From: Pseudomonas sp. dw_612
GTDB lineage: Bacteria > Pseudomonadota > Gammaproteobacteria > Pseudomonadales > Pseudomonadaceae
Reading direction: 5' to 3'
Length of the DNA: 55,587 bases
Assembly: GCF_018449725.1 (NCBI RefSeq)
Contig: NZ_JAAVVC010000031.1
Location: forward strand, 1 to 55,587
Below, piece after piece: positions 1-8,783 of this stretch. Every line of letters begins with the position of its first letter. Position 1 is the stretch's first letter. The position numbers were made by a program, and so were the translations under genes. The notes below the pieces were generated by a model that saw nothing but the letters and a program-made list of their open reading frames with translations, was not told the DNA's origin and ran no database searches.

Positions 1-262
1 CTTTTAAAAGGCCTCGAAAGTTCACCCTCGCCAGCTCTGTAGGCCGACTCTGTAGCGAAACTTCCCATTCTCGATCCCCTTTGTAAGGGGCTCGCGTTGA
101 AGCGGATAAACAAGGCAAGATTTAGACCATGGCGTTGCGCTATCACCCACTCTTCGATGAACGTCGAGGTCGTTAGCAGGCTAAGGGGATGGCGCTGCTG
201 CACTGAAAAATGGCACATTGACGCACCTGCCCGTGTGCACCCTCTGTTGTACGGAAATTCTC
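1..262. other. Left-edge region without a recognisable gene
   Basis: No convincing coding region is seen before the MFS gene. Short frames here lack a ribosome binding site and resemble no family I know. The stretch presumably holds the promoter of the downstream transporter and the end of whatever lies outside the window. No clear terminator or operator was recognised. Confidence 0.5.
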
Positions 263-1480
263 ATGGCTATCAGCAATGCCCAGACCGGCGCTACGCCGGC
301 ATCCGCGACCCCGCAAACCAGTCCTTTAGTGATGCGTATCATCGGCGCGGTGGCGCTGGCGCACTTGATCAATGACTTGATTCAGTCAGTGCTGCCGTCG
401 ATTTATCCGATGCTCAAGGCCAACTATGGCCTGACATTCACCCAGGTCGGCCTGATCACCCTGACATTCCAACTGACGGCCTCGCTGCTGCAGCCGTGGG
501 TCGGTTACTACACCGATCGCCATCCCAAACCTTGGCTGTTGCCGGCCGGGACGGTGTGCACGCTGATCGGCATTCTGATGATGTCAGTGGTCGGCACTTT
601 TCCATTGATTCTGCTGGCGGCGGGATTGATCGGCATCGGTTCCTCGACCTTTCACCCGGAAGCTTCTCGCGTGGCGCGACTGGCCTCGGGCGGGCGCTTC
701 GGCTTGGCGCAATCGACCTTCCAGGTCGGCGGTAACGCGGGTTCGGCGTTCGGCCCATTGCTGGCGGCGGCGATCATCATTCCCTACGGCCAGGGCCATG
801 TCGCGTGGTTCGGGTTGTTCGCGGTGTTTGCGCTGTTCGTGCTCTACCGTATCAGCCGCTGGTACGCCAACCACTTGAACCTGTTCAAGCTCAAGCAAGG
901 TCAGGCGGCCACCCACGGCTTGTCGAAAAACCGGGTGATCAGCGCGCTGGTGGTGCTCGGGTTGCTGGTGTTCTCCAAGTATTTCTACATGGCGAGTTTC
1001 ACCAGTTACTTCACCTTCTACCTGATCGAGAAGTTCGACCTGTCGGTGGCCAGTTCACAGCTGCACTTGTTCCTGTTCCTGGGCGCGGTGGCGGCGGGGA
1101 CGTTCTTCGGTGGGCCGATTGGCGACAAGATCGGGCGTAAGGCGGTGATCTGGTTCTCGATCCTCGGCGTTGCGCCGTTCACCCTGATCCTGCCCCATGT
1201 CGACCTGTTCTGGACCAGCATCCTCAGCGTGGTCATCGGCTTCATCCTGGCCTCGGCGTTTTCCGCCATCGTGGTGTACGCCCAGGAATTGGTGCCGGGT
1301 AATGTCGGGATGATTGCCGGGGTGTTCTTCGGCTTGATGTTTGGTTTCGGCGGGATTGGCGCGGCGCTGCTGGGGCATCTGGCGGATGTCCACGGGATTG
1401 AATACGTGTACTTCCTGTGTTCGTTCCTGCCGCTGTTCGGGGTGTTGGCGATCTTGTTACCGCGTACCAAAAAGGCCTGA
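263..1480 (+). CDS. MFS transporter, fosmidomycin-resistance (Fsr) type
   Basis: Twelve-helix inner-membrane exporter of the major facilitator superfamily, about 405 residues. The sequence after the N-terminal helix (LINDLIQSVLPSIYPMLK) and the loop YYTDRHPKP closely resemble Fsr-type proteins, which export fosmidomycin and related compounds. A second loop, GDKIGRKAV, is the usual MFS motif A between helices 8 and 9. A longer frame opens at 218, but its first 15 residues (MTHLPVCTLCC...) are atypical; the start at 263 (MAISNAQTG) gives the normal cytoplasmic tail. The ribosome binding site is weak for both. The gene stands alone and is followed by a REPIN. The actual substrate is unknown. Confidence 0.85.
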   Translation: MAISNAQTGATPASATPQTSPLVMRIIGAVALAHLINDLIQSVLPSIYPMLKANYGLTFTQVGLITLTFQLTASLLQPWVGYYTDRHPKPWLLPAGTVCTLIGILMMSVVGTFPLILLAAGLIGIGSSTFHPEASRVARLASGGRFGLAQSTFQVGGNAGSAFGPLLAAAIIIPYGQGHVAWFGLFAVFALFVLYRISRWYANHLNLFKLKQGQAATHGLSKNRVISALVVLGLLVFSKYFYMASFTSYFTFYLIEKFDLSVASSQLHLFLFLGAVAAGTFFGGPIGDKIGRKAVIWFSILGVAPFTLILPHVDLFWTSILSVVIGFILASAFSAIVVYAQELVPGNVGMIAGVFFGLMFGFGGIGAALLGHLADVHGIEYVYFLCSFLPLFGVLAILLPRTKKA

Positions 1481-1496
1481 ACCCACACCATTCCCC

Positions 1497-1588
1497 CTGT
1501 GGGAGCGGGCTTGCTCGCGAAGGCGGTTTAACATTCAACGATGATGTTGACTGACACACCGCCTTCGCGAGCAAGCCCGCTCCCACAG
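1497..1588. repeat. REPIN, GTGGGAGCGGGCTTGC type
   Basis: Two inverted copies of a roughly 24-nt REP (TGTGGGAGCGGGCTTGCTCG... and its complement) enclose a spacer containing TTGACTGACACACC. REP doublets of this type are dispersed through fluorescent Pseudomonas genomes and are mobilised by RAYT transposases; no RAYT gene is in this window. It lies between the end of the MFS gene and the ychF terminator. Confidence 0.9.
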
Positions 1589-1623
1589 TTGTTCGGTGGT
1601 GTGGCACAGGATTATTTCAGGGA

Positions 1624-1655
1624 CAAAAAAGCCGCGTATCAAACGCGGCTTTTTC
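1624..1655 (-). terminator. Rho-independent terminator of ychF
   Basis: The stem GCCGCGT / ACGCGGC with a 5-nt loop is flanked by A and T tracts on both sides, so it can work in both directions. It lies just past the ychF stop and faces the REPIN behind the MFS gene. Confidence 0.85.
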
Positions 1656-1680
1656 TTGGGCAGGTGCTTCGTGCGAAGAC

Positions 1681-2781
1681 TTAGACGTTGAAACGGAAGT
1701 GCATCACGTCGCCGTCTTTCACGATGTAGTCCTTGCCTTCCAGACGCCATTTACCGGCTTCTTTGGTGCCGGCTTCGCCCTTGTACTGGATGAAGTCGTC
1801 GTAGGCGATGACTTCGGCGCGGATGAAGCCTTTTTCGAAGTCGGTGTGGATCACACCAGCGGCTTGTGGTGCGGTGGCACCGACGCGCACGGTCCAGGCG
1901 CGGACTTCTTCGACACCGGCGGTGAAGTAGGTCTGCAGGTGCAGCATCTCGTAGCCGGCGCGGATCACGCGGTTCAGGCCAGGTTCTTCGAGGCCCAGGG
2001 CTTCGAGGAACATGTCTTTCTCTTCGCCGTCATCCAGTTCGGCAATTTCCGCTTCGATCTTGTTGCAGACCGGAACCACCATGGCGCCTTCTTCTTCGGC
2101 GATGGCTTTGACGATGTCCAGCAGCGGGTTGTTCTCGAAACCGTCTTCAGCGACGTTGGCGATGTACATGACCGGCTTGGTGGTCAGCAGGTGGAAGCCA
2201 CGAACCACTGCTTTATCGTCGGCGCCCATGTTCTTCATCAAGGTGCGCGCTGGCTTGCCGAGGGTGAAGTGAGCGATCAATTGCTCCAACAGGCCTTTCT
2301 GGACTACGGCGTCCTTGTCGCCACCCTTGGCGTTGCGCGCGACTTTCTGCAGTTGTTTCTCGCAGCTGTCGAGGTCGGCGAAGATCAGTTCCAGGTCGAT
2401 GATTTCGATGTCGCGTTTCGGGTCGACGCTGTTGGAGACGTGAATCACGTTCTCGTCTTCGAAGCAGCGGACCACGTGGGCGATGGCATCGGTTTCACGG
2501 ATGTTGGCCAGGAACTTGTTGCCCAGGCCTTCACCTTTCGAGGCGCCGGCAACCAGGCCCGCGATGTCGACGAATTCCATGGTGGTCGGCAGGATGCGTT
2601 TTGGATTGACGATGGCTGCCAGGGCTTCCAGGCGCGGATCCGGCATCGGCACGATACCGGTGTTCGGCTCGATGGTGCAGAAGGGGAAGTTCTCGGCCGC
2701 GATCCCGGATTTGGTCAGGGCGTTGAATAGGGTGGACTTGCCGACGTTAGGCAGGCCGACGATGCCGCAATTGAATCCCAT
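1681..2781 (-). CDS. ychF: Redox-regulated ribosome-binding ATPase YchF (Obg/OLA1 family)
   Basis: A 366-residue P-loop protein, the usual family length. The N-terminus shows GLPNVGKST (G1) followed by the switch region DIAGLVAGASKGEGLGNKFL. As in other YchF/OLA1 proteins, the guanine-specificity motif is not the classic NKxD, consistent with ATP preference. The C-terminal part (about residues 280-366, ending KDYIVKDGDVMHFRFNV) is the TGS domain. The protein binds ribosomes and is linked to oxidative-stress and translation control. It sits 22 bp downstream of pth and is probably cotranscribed with it, an arrangement conserved in many gammaproteobacteria. A terminator follows at 1624-1655. Confidence 0.97.
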   Translation of the reverse strand: MGFNCGIVGLPNVGKSTLFNALTKSGIAAENFPFCTIEPNTGIVPMPDPRLEALAAIVNPKRILPTTMEFVDIAGLVAGASKGEGLGNKFLANIRETDAIAHVVRCFEDENVIHVSNSVDPKRDIEIIDLELIFADLDSCEKQLQKVARNAKGGDKDAVVQKGLLEQLIAHFTLGKPARTLMKNMGADDKAVVRGFHLLTTKPVMYIANVAEDGFENNPLLDIVKAIAEEEGAMVVPVCNKIEAEIAELDDGEEKDMFLEALGLEEPGLNRVIRAGYEMLHLQTYFTAGVEEVRAWTVRVGATAPQAAGVIHTDFEKGFIRAEVIAYDDFIQYKGEAGTKEAGKWRLEGKDYIVKDGDVMHFRFNV

Positions 2782-2803
2782 GGTGTTTTCCCCGAGGAGT
2801 GAG

Positions 2804-3388
2804 TCAGGCCTTCTGGCTGTGCAGGTTTTTCATCGCGCGGTTCCATTCCCCGGCGAGGATATCCGGCAGCACGCCGAGGGCAAAGTCGATGCTGGCATCG
2901 AGTTTTTCCTGTTCGGCGCGTGGCGCACGACCCAGGACGAAATTTGAAACCATACTGGCAACGCCCGGGTGGCCAATGCCAAGCCGCAAGCGATGAAAGG
3001 TATTCTGATTGCCCAGTTGCGCGATGATGTCGCGCAACCCGTTGTGACCGCCATGGCCGCCGCCCTGCTTGAGCTTGGCAACGCCCGGAGGCAGGTCGAG
3101 TTCGTCATGCGCCACGAGGATTTCTTCAGGCGTGATGCGGAAGAAGCCAGCGAGTGCCGCGACGGCCTGGCCGCTGCGGTTCATGTACGTGGTGGGAATC
3201 AGCAGACGAACATCCTGACCCTGATGCGAATAGCGCCCGGTCAGGCCGAAATATTTGCGATCCGCCACAAGGTTTACGCCTTGTGCGTTCGCGATGCGCT
3301 CAACAAAAAGGGCCCCTGCGTTATGCCGGGTCTGTTCGTATTCAGCGCCTGGATTTCCCAGGCCAACGATCAGTTTGATGGCAGTCAC
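2804..3388 (-). CDS. pth: Peptidyl-tRNA hydrolase
   Basis: Hydrolyses peptidyl-tRNA released from stalled ribosomes so that the tRNA can be reused. The protein of 194 residues starts TAIKLIVGLGNPGAEYEQ and contains the catalytic His in TRHNAGA, the Asp in HDELDLPPG and the GGGHGGHNGLRD loop. The start is GTG at 3388, chosen because an AAGGAAGGG ribosome binding site lies just upstream and the family begins here; the frame stays open to 3430 but the extra 14 residues are not conserved in style. It lies between rplY and ychF in a translation-related block. Confidence 0.96.
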   Translation of the reverse strand: MTAIKLIVGLGNPGAEYEQTRHNAGALFVERIANAQGVNLVADRKYFGLTGRYSHQGQDVRLLIPTTYMNRSGQAVAALAGFFRITPEEILVAHDELDLPPGVAKLKQGGGHGGHNGLRDIIAQLGNQNTFHRLRLGIGHPGVASMVSNFVLGRAPRAEQEKLDASIDFALGVLPDILAGEWNRAMKNLHSQKA

Positions 3389-3557
3389 GATAGGGGCCCT
3401 TCCTTGGAGTGGTGGATAACATCGCCGCAATCAGGGAGTGCGGCGAAAGTGGACGACAAGTGCTCATTTACCATTATGTAAACTCCGCGTTCTCGCCCGC
3501 TTTCTCGCTACGTTCTAGTCCGCGATGTTTCCGGTCACTCCGGCGAACAGAGTGAAA

Positions 3558-4160
3558 TTACTCTGCTGCGCCTTCTTCGGTAGCTTCTGGAGCAACACGT
3601 GGAGCGTGGACGTTGGCAACAGCCTTGTCATCACCGTGTGCCAGAGCAACAAACTCAACGCCTTTAGGAGCTTTGAGGTCGGACAAGTGAATGATCGAGC
3701 CGACTTCGGCGTTAGCCAGGTCAACTTCGATGAATTCAGGCAGGTCTTTTGGCAGGCAGGTCACTTCGATTTCCGAAACAACGTGCGAAACTTCGCCGCC
3801 TTTCTTGATCGGGGTTTCTTCACCAACAAAGTGCACAGGCACGATAGCGGTCAGTTTCTGGCCGGCTACTACGCGTACGAAGTCAGCGTGCAGCACGTGG
3901 CCTTTGGCCGGGTGACGCTGCAGGGCTTTGATGATGACGTTCTGCTTGGTGCCGCCAACGTTCAGCTCGATGATGTGGCTGTAGGCCGCTTCGTTTTCGA
4001 GCAGTTTGGCAACTTCTTTAGCCAGCATGCTGATGGATTCAGGGGCTTTTTCGCCACCGTAAACTACAGCTGGAACCAGGCTTGCGAGACGACGCAGGCG
4101 GCGGCTCGCACCTTTCCCCAGGTCGGAACGCACTTCAGCATTCAGAGTAAAATCGTTCAT
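3558..4160 (-). CDS. rplY: 50S ribosomal protein L25/general stress protein Ctc
   Basis: A 5S rRNA-binding protein of the large ribosomal subunit. At 200 residues it is the two-domain (TL5/Ctc-like) form: an N-terminal L25 domain (MNDFTLNAEVRSDLGKGASRRLR) and a C-terminal beta domain (VPVHFVGEETPIKKGGEV). The start at 4160 has a good GGAGAT ribosome binding site eight bases upstream; the longer frame to 4184 adds an unlikely MWLFWRYN extension. It lies between prs and pth on the minus strand. The prs terminator at 4226-4270 separates it from prs, so it probably has its own promoter in the 4161-4225 interval. Confidence 0.96.
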   Translation of the reverse strand: MNDFTLNAEVRSDLGKGASRRLRRLASLVPAVVYGGEKAPESISMLAKEVAKLLENEAAYSHIIELNVGGTKQNVIIKALQRHPAKGHVLHADFVRVVAGQKLTAIVPVHFVGEETPIKKGGEVSHVVSEIEVTCLPKDLPEFIEVDLANAEVGSIIHLSDLKAPKGVEFVALAHGDDKAVANVHAPRVAPEATEEGAAE

Positions 4161-4225
4161 GTTGTATCTCCAAAATAACCACATTCGCCCCAGCGGTTGC
4201 GACCAGCGCTAAAGGCGATATGGGC

Positions 4226-4270
4226 AAAAAAGCCCCGCCCCGACAGGAATGCCGGGGCGGGGCGCTTTTC
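4226..4270 (-). terminator. Rho-independent terminator of prs
   Basis: A perfect 11-bp GC stem (GCCCCGCCCCG / CGGGGCGGGGC) with a 10-nt loop, followed on the minus strand by a T tract. It lies 32 bp past the prs stop codon. Confidence 0.9.
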
Positions 4271-4301
4271 GTCAACGAGACATTCGAGAAGGGCAGGGCC
4301 C

Positions 4302-5243
4302 TTAGCGGAACATCGCGCTGATCGATTCTTCATTGCTGATGCGGCGGACCGCCTCGGCAACTACCGGCGCGATATCCAGTTGACGAATACGCGAGCAGGC
4401 TTGAGCAGCAGCGGACAACGGGATGGTGTTAGTCACCACCAGTTCGTCCAGCATGGAATTTTCAATGTTTTCGATCGCCCGACCGGACAGCACAGGGTGT
4501 GTGCAGTAGGCGAAAACCTTGGCAGCGCCATGCTCTTTCAGGGCCTTGGCCGCGTGGCACAGAGTGCCGGCGGTATCGACCATGTCATCGACCAGAATAC
4601 AGGTACGCCCTTCGACATCACCGATGATATGCATCACTTCAGAGTGATTGGCTTTCTCACGGCGTTTGTCGATGATCCCGAGATCCACGCCCAGGGATTT
4701 GGCAACAGCCCGTGCACGCACGACGCCGCCAATGTCCGGGGACACGATCATCAGGTTTTCGAAGCGCTGATCTTCAATGTCATCCACCAATACCGGGGAG
4801 CCGTAGATGTTATCTACCGGAATATCGAAGAAACCCTGGATTTGGTCAGCATGCAGATCAACCGTGAGAACACGATCGATGCCGACTACGGTAAGCATGT
4901 CAGCAACGACTTTCGCGCTGATAGCCACACGTGCGGAACGCGGACGGCGATCCTGACGGGCATAACCAAAGTAAGGAATAACAGCAGTGATACGAGTAGC
5001 CGAGGAGCGGCGGAAGGCATCAGCCATCACTACCAGTTCCATCAGGTTATCGTTGGTCGGAGCGCAAGTCGGCTGAATAATGAAGACATCTTTACCGCGG
5101 ACGTTTTCATTGATCTCGGCTGTAATTTCGCCGTCGGAAAACTTGCCGACAGAGATGTCACCGAGAGGGATATGCAGCTGACGTACAACACGCCGAGCCA
5201 GATCGGGGTTAGCGTTCCCCGTAAAGACCATCATCTTGGACAC
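4302..5243 (-). CDS. prs: Ribose-phosphate pyrophosphokinase (PRPP synthetase)
   Basis: Makes 5-phosphoribosyl-1-pyrophosphate from ribose 5-phosphate and ATP for purine, pyrimidine, histidine, tryptophan and NAD synthesis. The 313-residue protein has the ribose-phosphate binding and catalytic motifs YFGYARQDRRPRS, VDLHADQIQGFFDIP and the PRPP loop ILVDDMVDTAGTL. The start is GTG at 5243 (VSKMMVFTGNANPD), the usual start in Pseudomonas; the frame runs to 5321 but overlaps the tRNA-Gln gene there, which rules the extension out. It lies directly after tRNA-Gln and ispE. PRPP from this enzyme also feeds Upp and Hpt, encoded at 28-29 kb. Confidence 0.97.
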   Translation of the reverse strand: MSKMMVFTGNANPDLARRVVRQLHIPLGDISVGKFSDGEITAEINENVRGKDVFIIQPTCAPTNDNLMELVVMADAFRRSSATRITAVIPYFGYARQDRRPRSARVAISAKVVADMLTVVGIDRVLTVDLHADQIQGFFDIPVDNIYGSPVLVDDIEDQRFENLMIVSPDIGGVVRARAVAKSLGVDLGIIDKRREKANHSEVMHIIGDVEGRTCILVDDMVDTAGTLCHAAKALKEHGAAKVFAYCTHPVLSGRAIENIENSMLDELVVTNTIPLSAAAQACSRIRQLDIAPVVAEAVRRISNEESISAMFR

Positions 5244-5289
5244 GCGCAGTACCTGAAGGCTGAGGGTAACCTGGATGAGTATAGGAAAA

Positions 5290-5364
5290 TGGCAGGGGCG
5301 GCTGGATTCGAACCAACGCATGGCAGGATCAAAACCTGCTGCCTTACCGCTTGGCGACGCCCCT
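5290..5364 (-). tRNA. tRNA-Gln (anticodon TTG)
   Basis: A 75-nt cloverleaf on the minus strand with encoded CCA. The acceptor arm AGGGGCG pairs with CGCCCCT, the D-arm contains GCCAAGCGGTAAGGC, the anticodon loop is TTTTGAT (anticodon TTG, reading CAA), and the T-arm contains GGTTCGAATCC. It lies between ispE and prs, the position usual in gammaproteobacteria. Confidence 0.97.
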
Positions 5365-5400
5365 GTATCTGTTGCAACGATTACCCAGTAATCGGTTCCT

Positions 5401-6252
5401 TTAGAGCAGATTTTGCAGCTTGCGATGCAACATCGAAACGTTGCTTCCTTTTGCTACAAACCCTGTAAGGGTCTCTGTAAGAAGGGCCGAGACTTTATCA
5501 GCTTCAGCTTTGCTTGGGAAGCCCCCAAACACACAACTTCCAGTGCCGGTGAGTTTTGCTTCGGTAAATTTACCTAACAAATTCAATGCGTTACGTACCT
5601 CTGGATAACGCCTTGCTACTACCGGCAAGCAGTCATTACGACTGTTTCCCTTGGGAACGGGGCGCACTTTAATGGGAGAAGAGTTACGTGTCAACAAAGG
5701 ATCTGAAAAAATTTCTGCTGTACTTACAGATACTTGCGGCACGAGCACGAGATACCACGGTTCTTCGGGGTCTACAGGGGTGAGTTTCTCCCCGACACCC
5801 TCGGCAAAAGCGGCGTGTCCACGGACAAAAACCGGGACGTCGGCGCCCAGCGTCAGGCCCAGCACGGCTAGCTGATCCTCGTCCCAGCCCAGCTGCCACA
5901 GGTGATTGAGGCCGAGCAATGTCGTCGCGGCATTTGAGCTGCCGCCGCCGATTCCACCGCCCATGGGCAGGATTTTATCGATCCAGATGTCGATGCCGAG
6001 GGCGCAACCGGATTGCGCCTGGAGCTTTTGCGCCGCTCGAACAATCAGGTTGCTGTCGTGGGGAACACCCTCGAATTCGGTGTGCAAACGAATCACACCG
6101 TCGTCGCGAACGGCGAAGGTGATTTCATCACCGTAATCGAGAAACTGAAAAATCGTCTGCAACTCGTGATAACCGTCTTCACGGCGCCCAAGAATGTGCA
6201 GCATCAGATTGAGCTTGGCCGGCGAGGGCAGCGTCAAGCGCGGAGCCGTCAT
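5401..6252 (-). CDS. ispE: 4-diphosphocytidyl-2-C-methyl-D-erythritol kinase
   Basis: GHMP-family kinase of the non-mevalonate (MEP) isoprenoid pathway; it phosphorylates the 2-hydroxyl of CDP-methylerythritol. The 283-residue protein has the substrate motif PSPAKLNLMLHI near the N-terminus, the ATP-binding loop PMGGGIGGGSSNAAT and the C-terminal GHMP motif KLTGTGSCVFGGF. I chose the ATG at 6252, two bases after the lolB stop codon, because it gives the usual family length; the frame extends to 6282 inside lolB. Tight spacing with lolB indicates translational coupling. Confidence 0.95.
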   Translation of the reverse strand: MTAPRLTLPSPAKLNLMLHILGRREDGYHELQTIFQFLDYGDEITFAVRDDGVIRLHTEFEGVPHDSNLIVRAAQKLQAQSGCALGIDIWIDKILPMGGGIGGGSSNAATTLLGLNHLWQLGWDEDQLAVLGLTLGADVPVFVRGHAAFAEGVGEKLTPVDPEEPWYLVLVPQVSVSTAEIFSDPLLTRNSSPIKVRPVPKGNSRNDCLPVVARRYPEVRNALNLLGKFTEAKLTGTGSCVFGGFPSKAEADKVSALLTETLTGFVAKGSNVSMLHRKLQNLL

Positions 6253-6254
6253 GT

Positions 6255-6872
6255 TCACTGCCCCAGTTTGCGTGGTTGCCATTCCTTGATCACCAGCGTG
6301 ACATCAAGGTCGGTGCCGTGCAGTTTGATCCGCTCGGGCAGCCAATAGCCGTTTTGTTCGGCATAGCTCAGGTATTCGACCTGCCAGCCATCCTGCTCGA
6401 GGTTGGCCAGATGGCTGTCGGCGTCCAGGGTCAGGCGGCTTTTGCTGTCCGGAGCCGGGAGCCCGCGAACCCACCAGGCCAGGTTGGACACTGGCAACTT
6501 CCAGCCCAGTTGTTCTTCGAGCAAGGCTTCAGGAGAGGTTGCGTCATAGCGGCCCTGGTTGGCGACTTCCAGCGAGACCTTGCCGGGACGTCCGGTCAGG
6601 CGTGCGGCACCGCGGCCCAGTGGGCCGGAGAGGCGGATGTCGTAGTAATCCTGACGCTGCAGCCAGAACAGCGTGCCGCTGCCCGAATCCTTGGGCGCGC
6701 GAATACCGATCTTGCCGTTGATCTGCCAGCCGTCGAGGGCGGTCATCTGCTGTTTGTAGGTGTTCCATTGGGCCGGGTTTCCCTGGCCCTGGACCGACTC
6801 ACGGGCGCCGAAGCCCGCGCAACCGGCGAGCAGGGCAATGAAGCTGAAAACGATAACGTGGCGCAAAAACAT
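6255..6872 (-). CDS. lolB: Outer-membrane lipoprotein receptor LolB
   Basis: Accepts lipoproteins from periplasmic LolA and inserts them into the outer membrane. It has 205 residues with a lipoprotein signal peptide (MFLRHVIVFSFIALLAGC) whose lipobox LAGC places the modified cysteine at residue 18. The body has the LolA/LolB fold features, such as WQINGKIGIRAP and WWVRGLPAPDSKS, the latter resembling the conserved LolB region that inserts in the membrane. It lies between the TPR lipoprotein gene and ispE with 2-4 bp gaps, a conserved operon order. Confidence 0.95.
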   Translation of the reverse strand: MFLRHVIVFSFIALLAGCAGFGARESVQGQGNPAQWNTYKQQMTALDGWQINGKIGIRAPKDSGSGTLFWLQRQDYYDIRLSGPLGRGAARLTGRPGKVSLEVANQGRYDATSPEALLEEQLGWKLPVSNLAWWVRGLPAPDSKSRLTLDADSHLANLEQDGWQVEYLSYAEQNGYWLPERIKLHGTDLDVTLVIKEWQPRKLGQ

Positions 6873-6876
6873 AATC

Positions 6877-8601
6877 TTAAAGAGTCTCTGATCCGGTCAG
6901 GCGCTTGATGGTGCCGCGCAGGGTAGGGCTGTCGGGTTGGTCCTTGAGGAACTTGCCCCAGATTTGCTTGGCTTCCCGCTGTTTGCCGTTGGCCCACAGG
7001 ACTTCGCCCAGGTGAGCGGCGACTTCCTGATCGGGAAAGCGCTCCAGCGCCTGACGCAAGTAGCGCTCGGCTTCATCGAGGTTGCCCAGGCGGAAATTCA
7101 CCCAGCCGAGGCTGTCGAGAACCGCCGGGTCTTCCGGATTGAGCTGGTGCGCGTGCTCAATCAGGGCCTTGGCTTCTTCGTAACGGGTCGTGCGGTCGGA
7201 CAGGGTGTAGCCGAGGGCGTTCAGCGCCATGGCATTGTCCGGGTCGCGCTTGATGATCAGGCGCAGGTCTTTTTCCATCTGCGCCAGATCATTGCGTTTT
7301 TCCGCGAGCATGGCCCGGGTGTAGAGCAGGTTCAGATCGTCCGGGTATTGTTGCAAGGCTTTCTGCAACACGCCCCAGGCCTTGTCGCCCTGCTTGTTGG
7401 CGGACAGGGTTTCGGCTTCGATCAGGTACAGCTGAATCGCGTAATCGGGTTGCGTGTCGCGTTCGACCGCCAATTTGCTTTGGGCCTCGGCGGTCTTGCC
7501 GTTGTTCATCAGGATATCGGCCTGGCGCAATTGCGCCGGCAGGTAATCGTTGCCGGGGCCGACCTGGGCGTACTCGATCAGGGCGCCTTGCGGGTCGTTG
7601 CGCTCTTCAGCGATACGGCCGAGGTTCAGGTGCGCCGAGTCCACATGGCTTTCCCGGGCAATCAGGTCTTCCAGATAACCCTTGGCCTCGTCCCAGGCCT
7701 TGGCTTCCAGGCACACCAGTGCCAGGGAATAACGCAGTTCGTCGTCTTCCGGGTATTGCTGAACCAGGCTGGAGAACTCGACCTTGGCGTCGTCCATGCG
7801 GTCCTGCTCAACCAGCATGCGCGCGTAAGTCAGGCGCAGGCGTTTGTCGTCCGGGTATTTCTTGATACTTTTTTGCAGCAGCGGCAGGGCTTCGCTGCCA
7901 CGGTTGAGTGTTTGCAGCAGGCGCGCCCGCAGCAGAATCGGGGCGATTTCGCCTTCGTCCGGCGGATTGTCTTCCAGCAGGGTCAGCGCGCCTTTGGCGT
8001 CGCCGTCCTGTTGCATCAACAAGGCCTTGCCGAAAATCAGCTGGCCGTTGTTCGGATGGCGCTGCAACAAACGGTCAAAACTTTTCATCAGACCGTTGCG
8101 AGTGTCCTGGTCGGTATCCGCTGCGGACAGGGCGAGGAAGTCGAAATGCGTGTCGCCCTTGCCCAGCAGGACTTTCTCCATATAGACCATGGAGTCGTCA
8201 TAGCGCCCGGCGCGCGCCAGTTGCACGGCGGCTGCGCGTTGCGCTTCGAGGTCGTCCGGAGCGTTTTTCGCCCAGATCAGCGCGGTATCCAGGGCGGCCT
8301 GATCGGCGCCCAGGTACTCGGCGATGCGGAATGCCCGCTCGGAGACGCCCGGATCCTGCGTGTTGATCGCCTGGGTGACGTAGTTGTCCAGCGCAATGTC
8401 GAAACGATTGCGTTGGCCAGCCAGTTCGGCGCTCAACAGACTGAAGACGGTTTCTTCACTGAATGAGCTGTAAACCTTGGGCTTTTCAGGGGCCGGAGTG
8501 CTGTCTTCGACCGACGGCGTACCGTCCGGTGAAACGGGTGCCATAGCCTGGCAGCCGCTGAGGAAGACAAAAGCGAGGAGCAACGCGGAAGATCTATTCA
8601 T
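6877..8601 (-). CDS. TPR-repeat outer-membrane lipoprotein (PA4667-like)
   Basis: A 574-residue protein with a lipoprotein signal peptide (MNRSSALLLAFVFLSGC, lipobox LSGC) followed by many tetratricopeptide repeats, clearest near the C-terminus (ALNALGYTLSDRTTRYEEA, VLDSLGWVNFRLGNLDEAERYL). TPRs act as protein-binding scaffolds. Its partner is unknown; the place in front of lolB is conserved in Pseudomonas and suggests an envelope-assembly role, which is inference. No clear ribosome binding site precedes the start, but the lipobox supports it. The 182-bp gap to hemA must hold divergent promoters. Confidence 0.88.
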   Translation of the reverse strand: MNRSSALLLAFVFLSGCQAMAPVSPDGTPSVEDSTPAPEKPKVYSSFSEETVFSLLSAELAGQRNRFDIALDNYVTQAINTQDPGVSERAFRIAEYLGADQAALDTALIWAKNAPDDLEAQRAAAVQLARAGRYDDSMVYMEKVLLGKGDTHFDFLALSAADTDQDTRNGLMKSFDRLLQRHPNNGQLIFGKALLMQQDGDAKGALTLLEDNPPDEGEIAPILLRARLLQTLNRGSEALPLLQKSIKKYPDDKRLRLTYARMLVEQDRMDDAKVEFSSLVQQYPEDDELRYSLALVCLEAKAWDEAKGYLEDLIARESHVDSAHLNLGRIAEERNDPQGALIEYAQVGPGNDYLPAQLRQADILMNNGKTAEAQSKLAVERDTQPDYAIQLYLIEAETLSANKQGDKAWGVLQKALQQYPDDLNLLYTRAMLAEKRNDLAQMEKDLRLIIKRDPDNAMALNALGYTLSDRTTRYEEAKALIEHAHQLNPEDPAVLDSLGWVNFRLGNLDEAERYLRQALERFPDQEVAAHLGEVLWANGKQREAKQIWGKFLKDQPDSPTLRGTIKRLTGSETL

Positions 8602-8783
8602 ATAGGAGAAGGACGACTAACCTGCGGTCGGATCATCATGACACAAGCCTTCGGCCAAACATAACCGAGTCTCAATTGATGCCTTTATAGAGGCAAGTGA
8701 TTGGGACAATAGTCAGCGGTAGTTGTTCTGTCTGTGTCGAAGTAGGACAATTGCCGGCTTCACGTCACCATCAGCGACCTTGA

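Noticed and set aside
1497..1588. Possible CRISPR-like repeat because the same 24-mer recurs across the window
   Set aside because: Copies are inverted pairs dispersed kilobases apart in intergenic sites, not regularly spaced direct repeats; they are REPINs.
6937..8466. 509-codon plus-strand open frame opposite the TPR lipoprotein gene
   Set aside because: Shadow of the TPR repeats; repetitive composition mirrors the repeats of the real gene.
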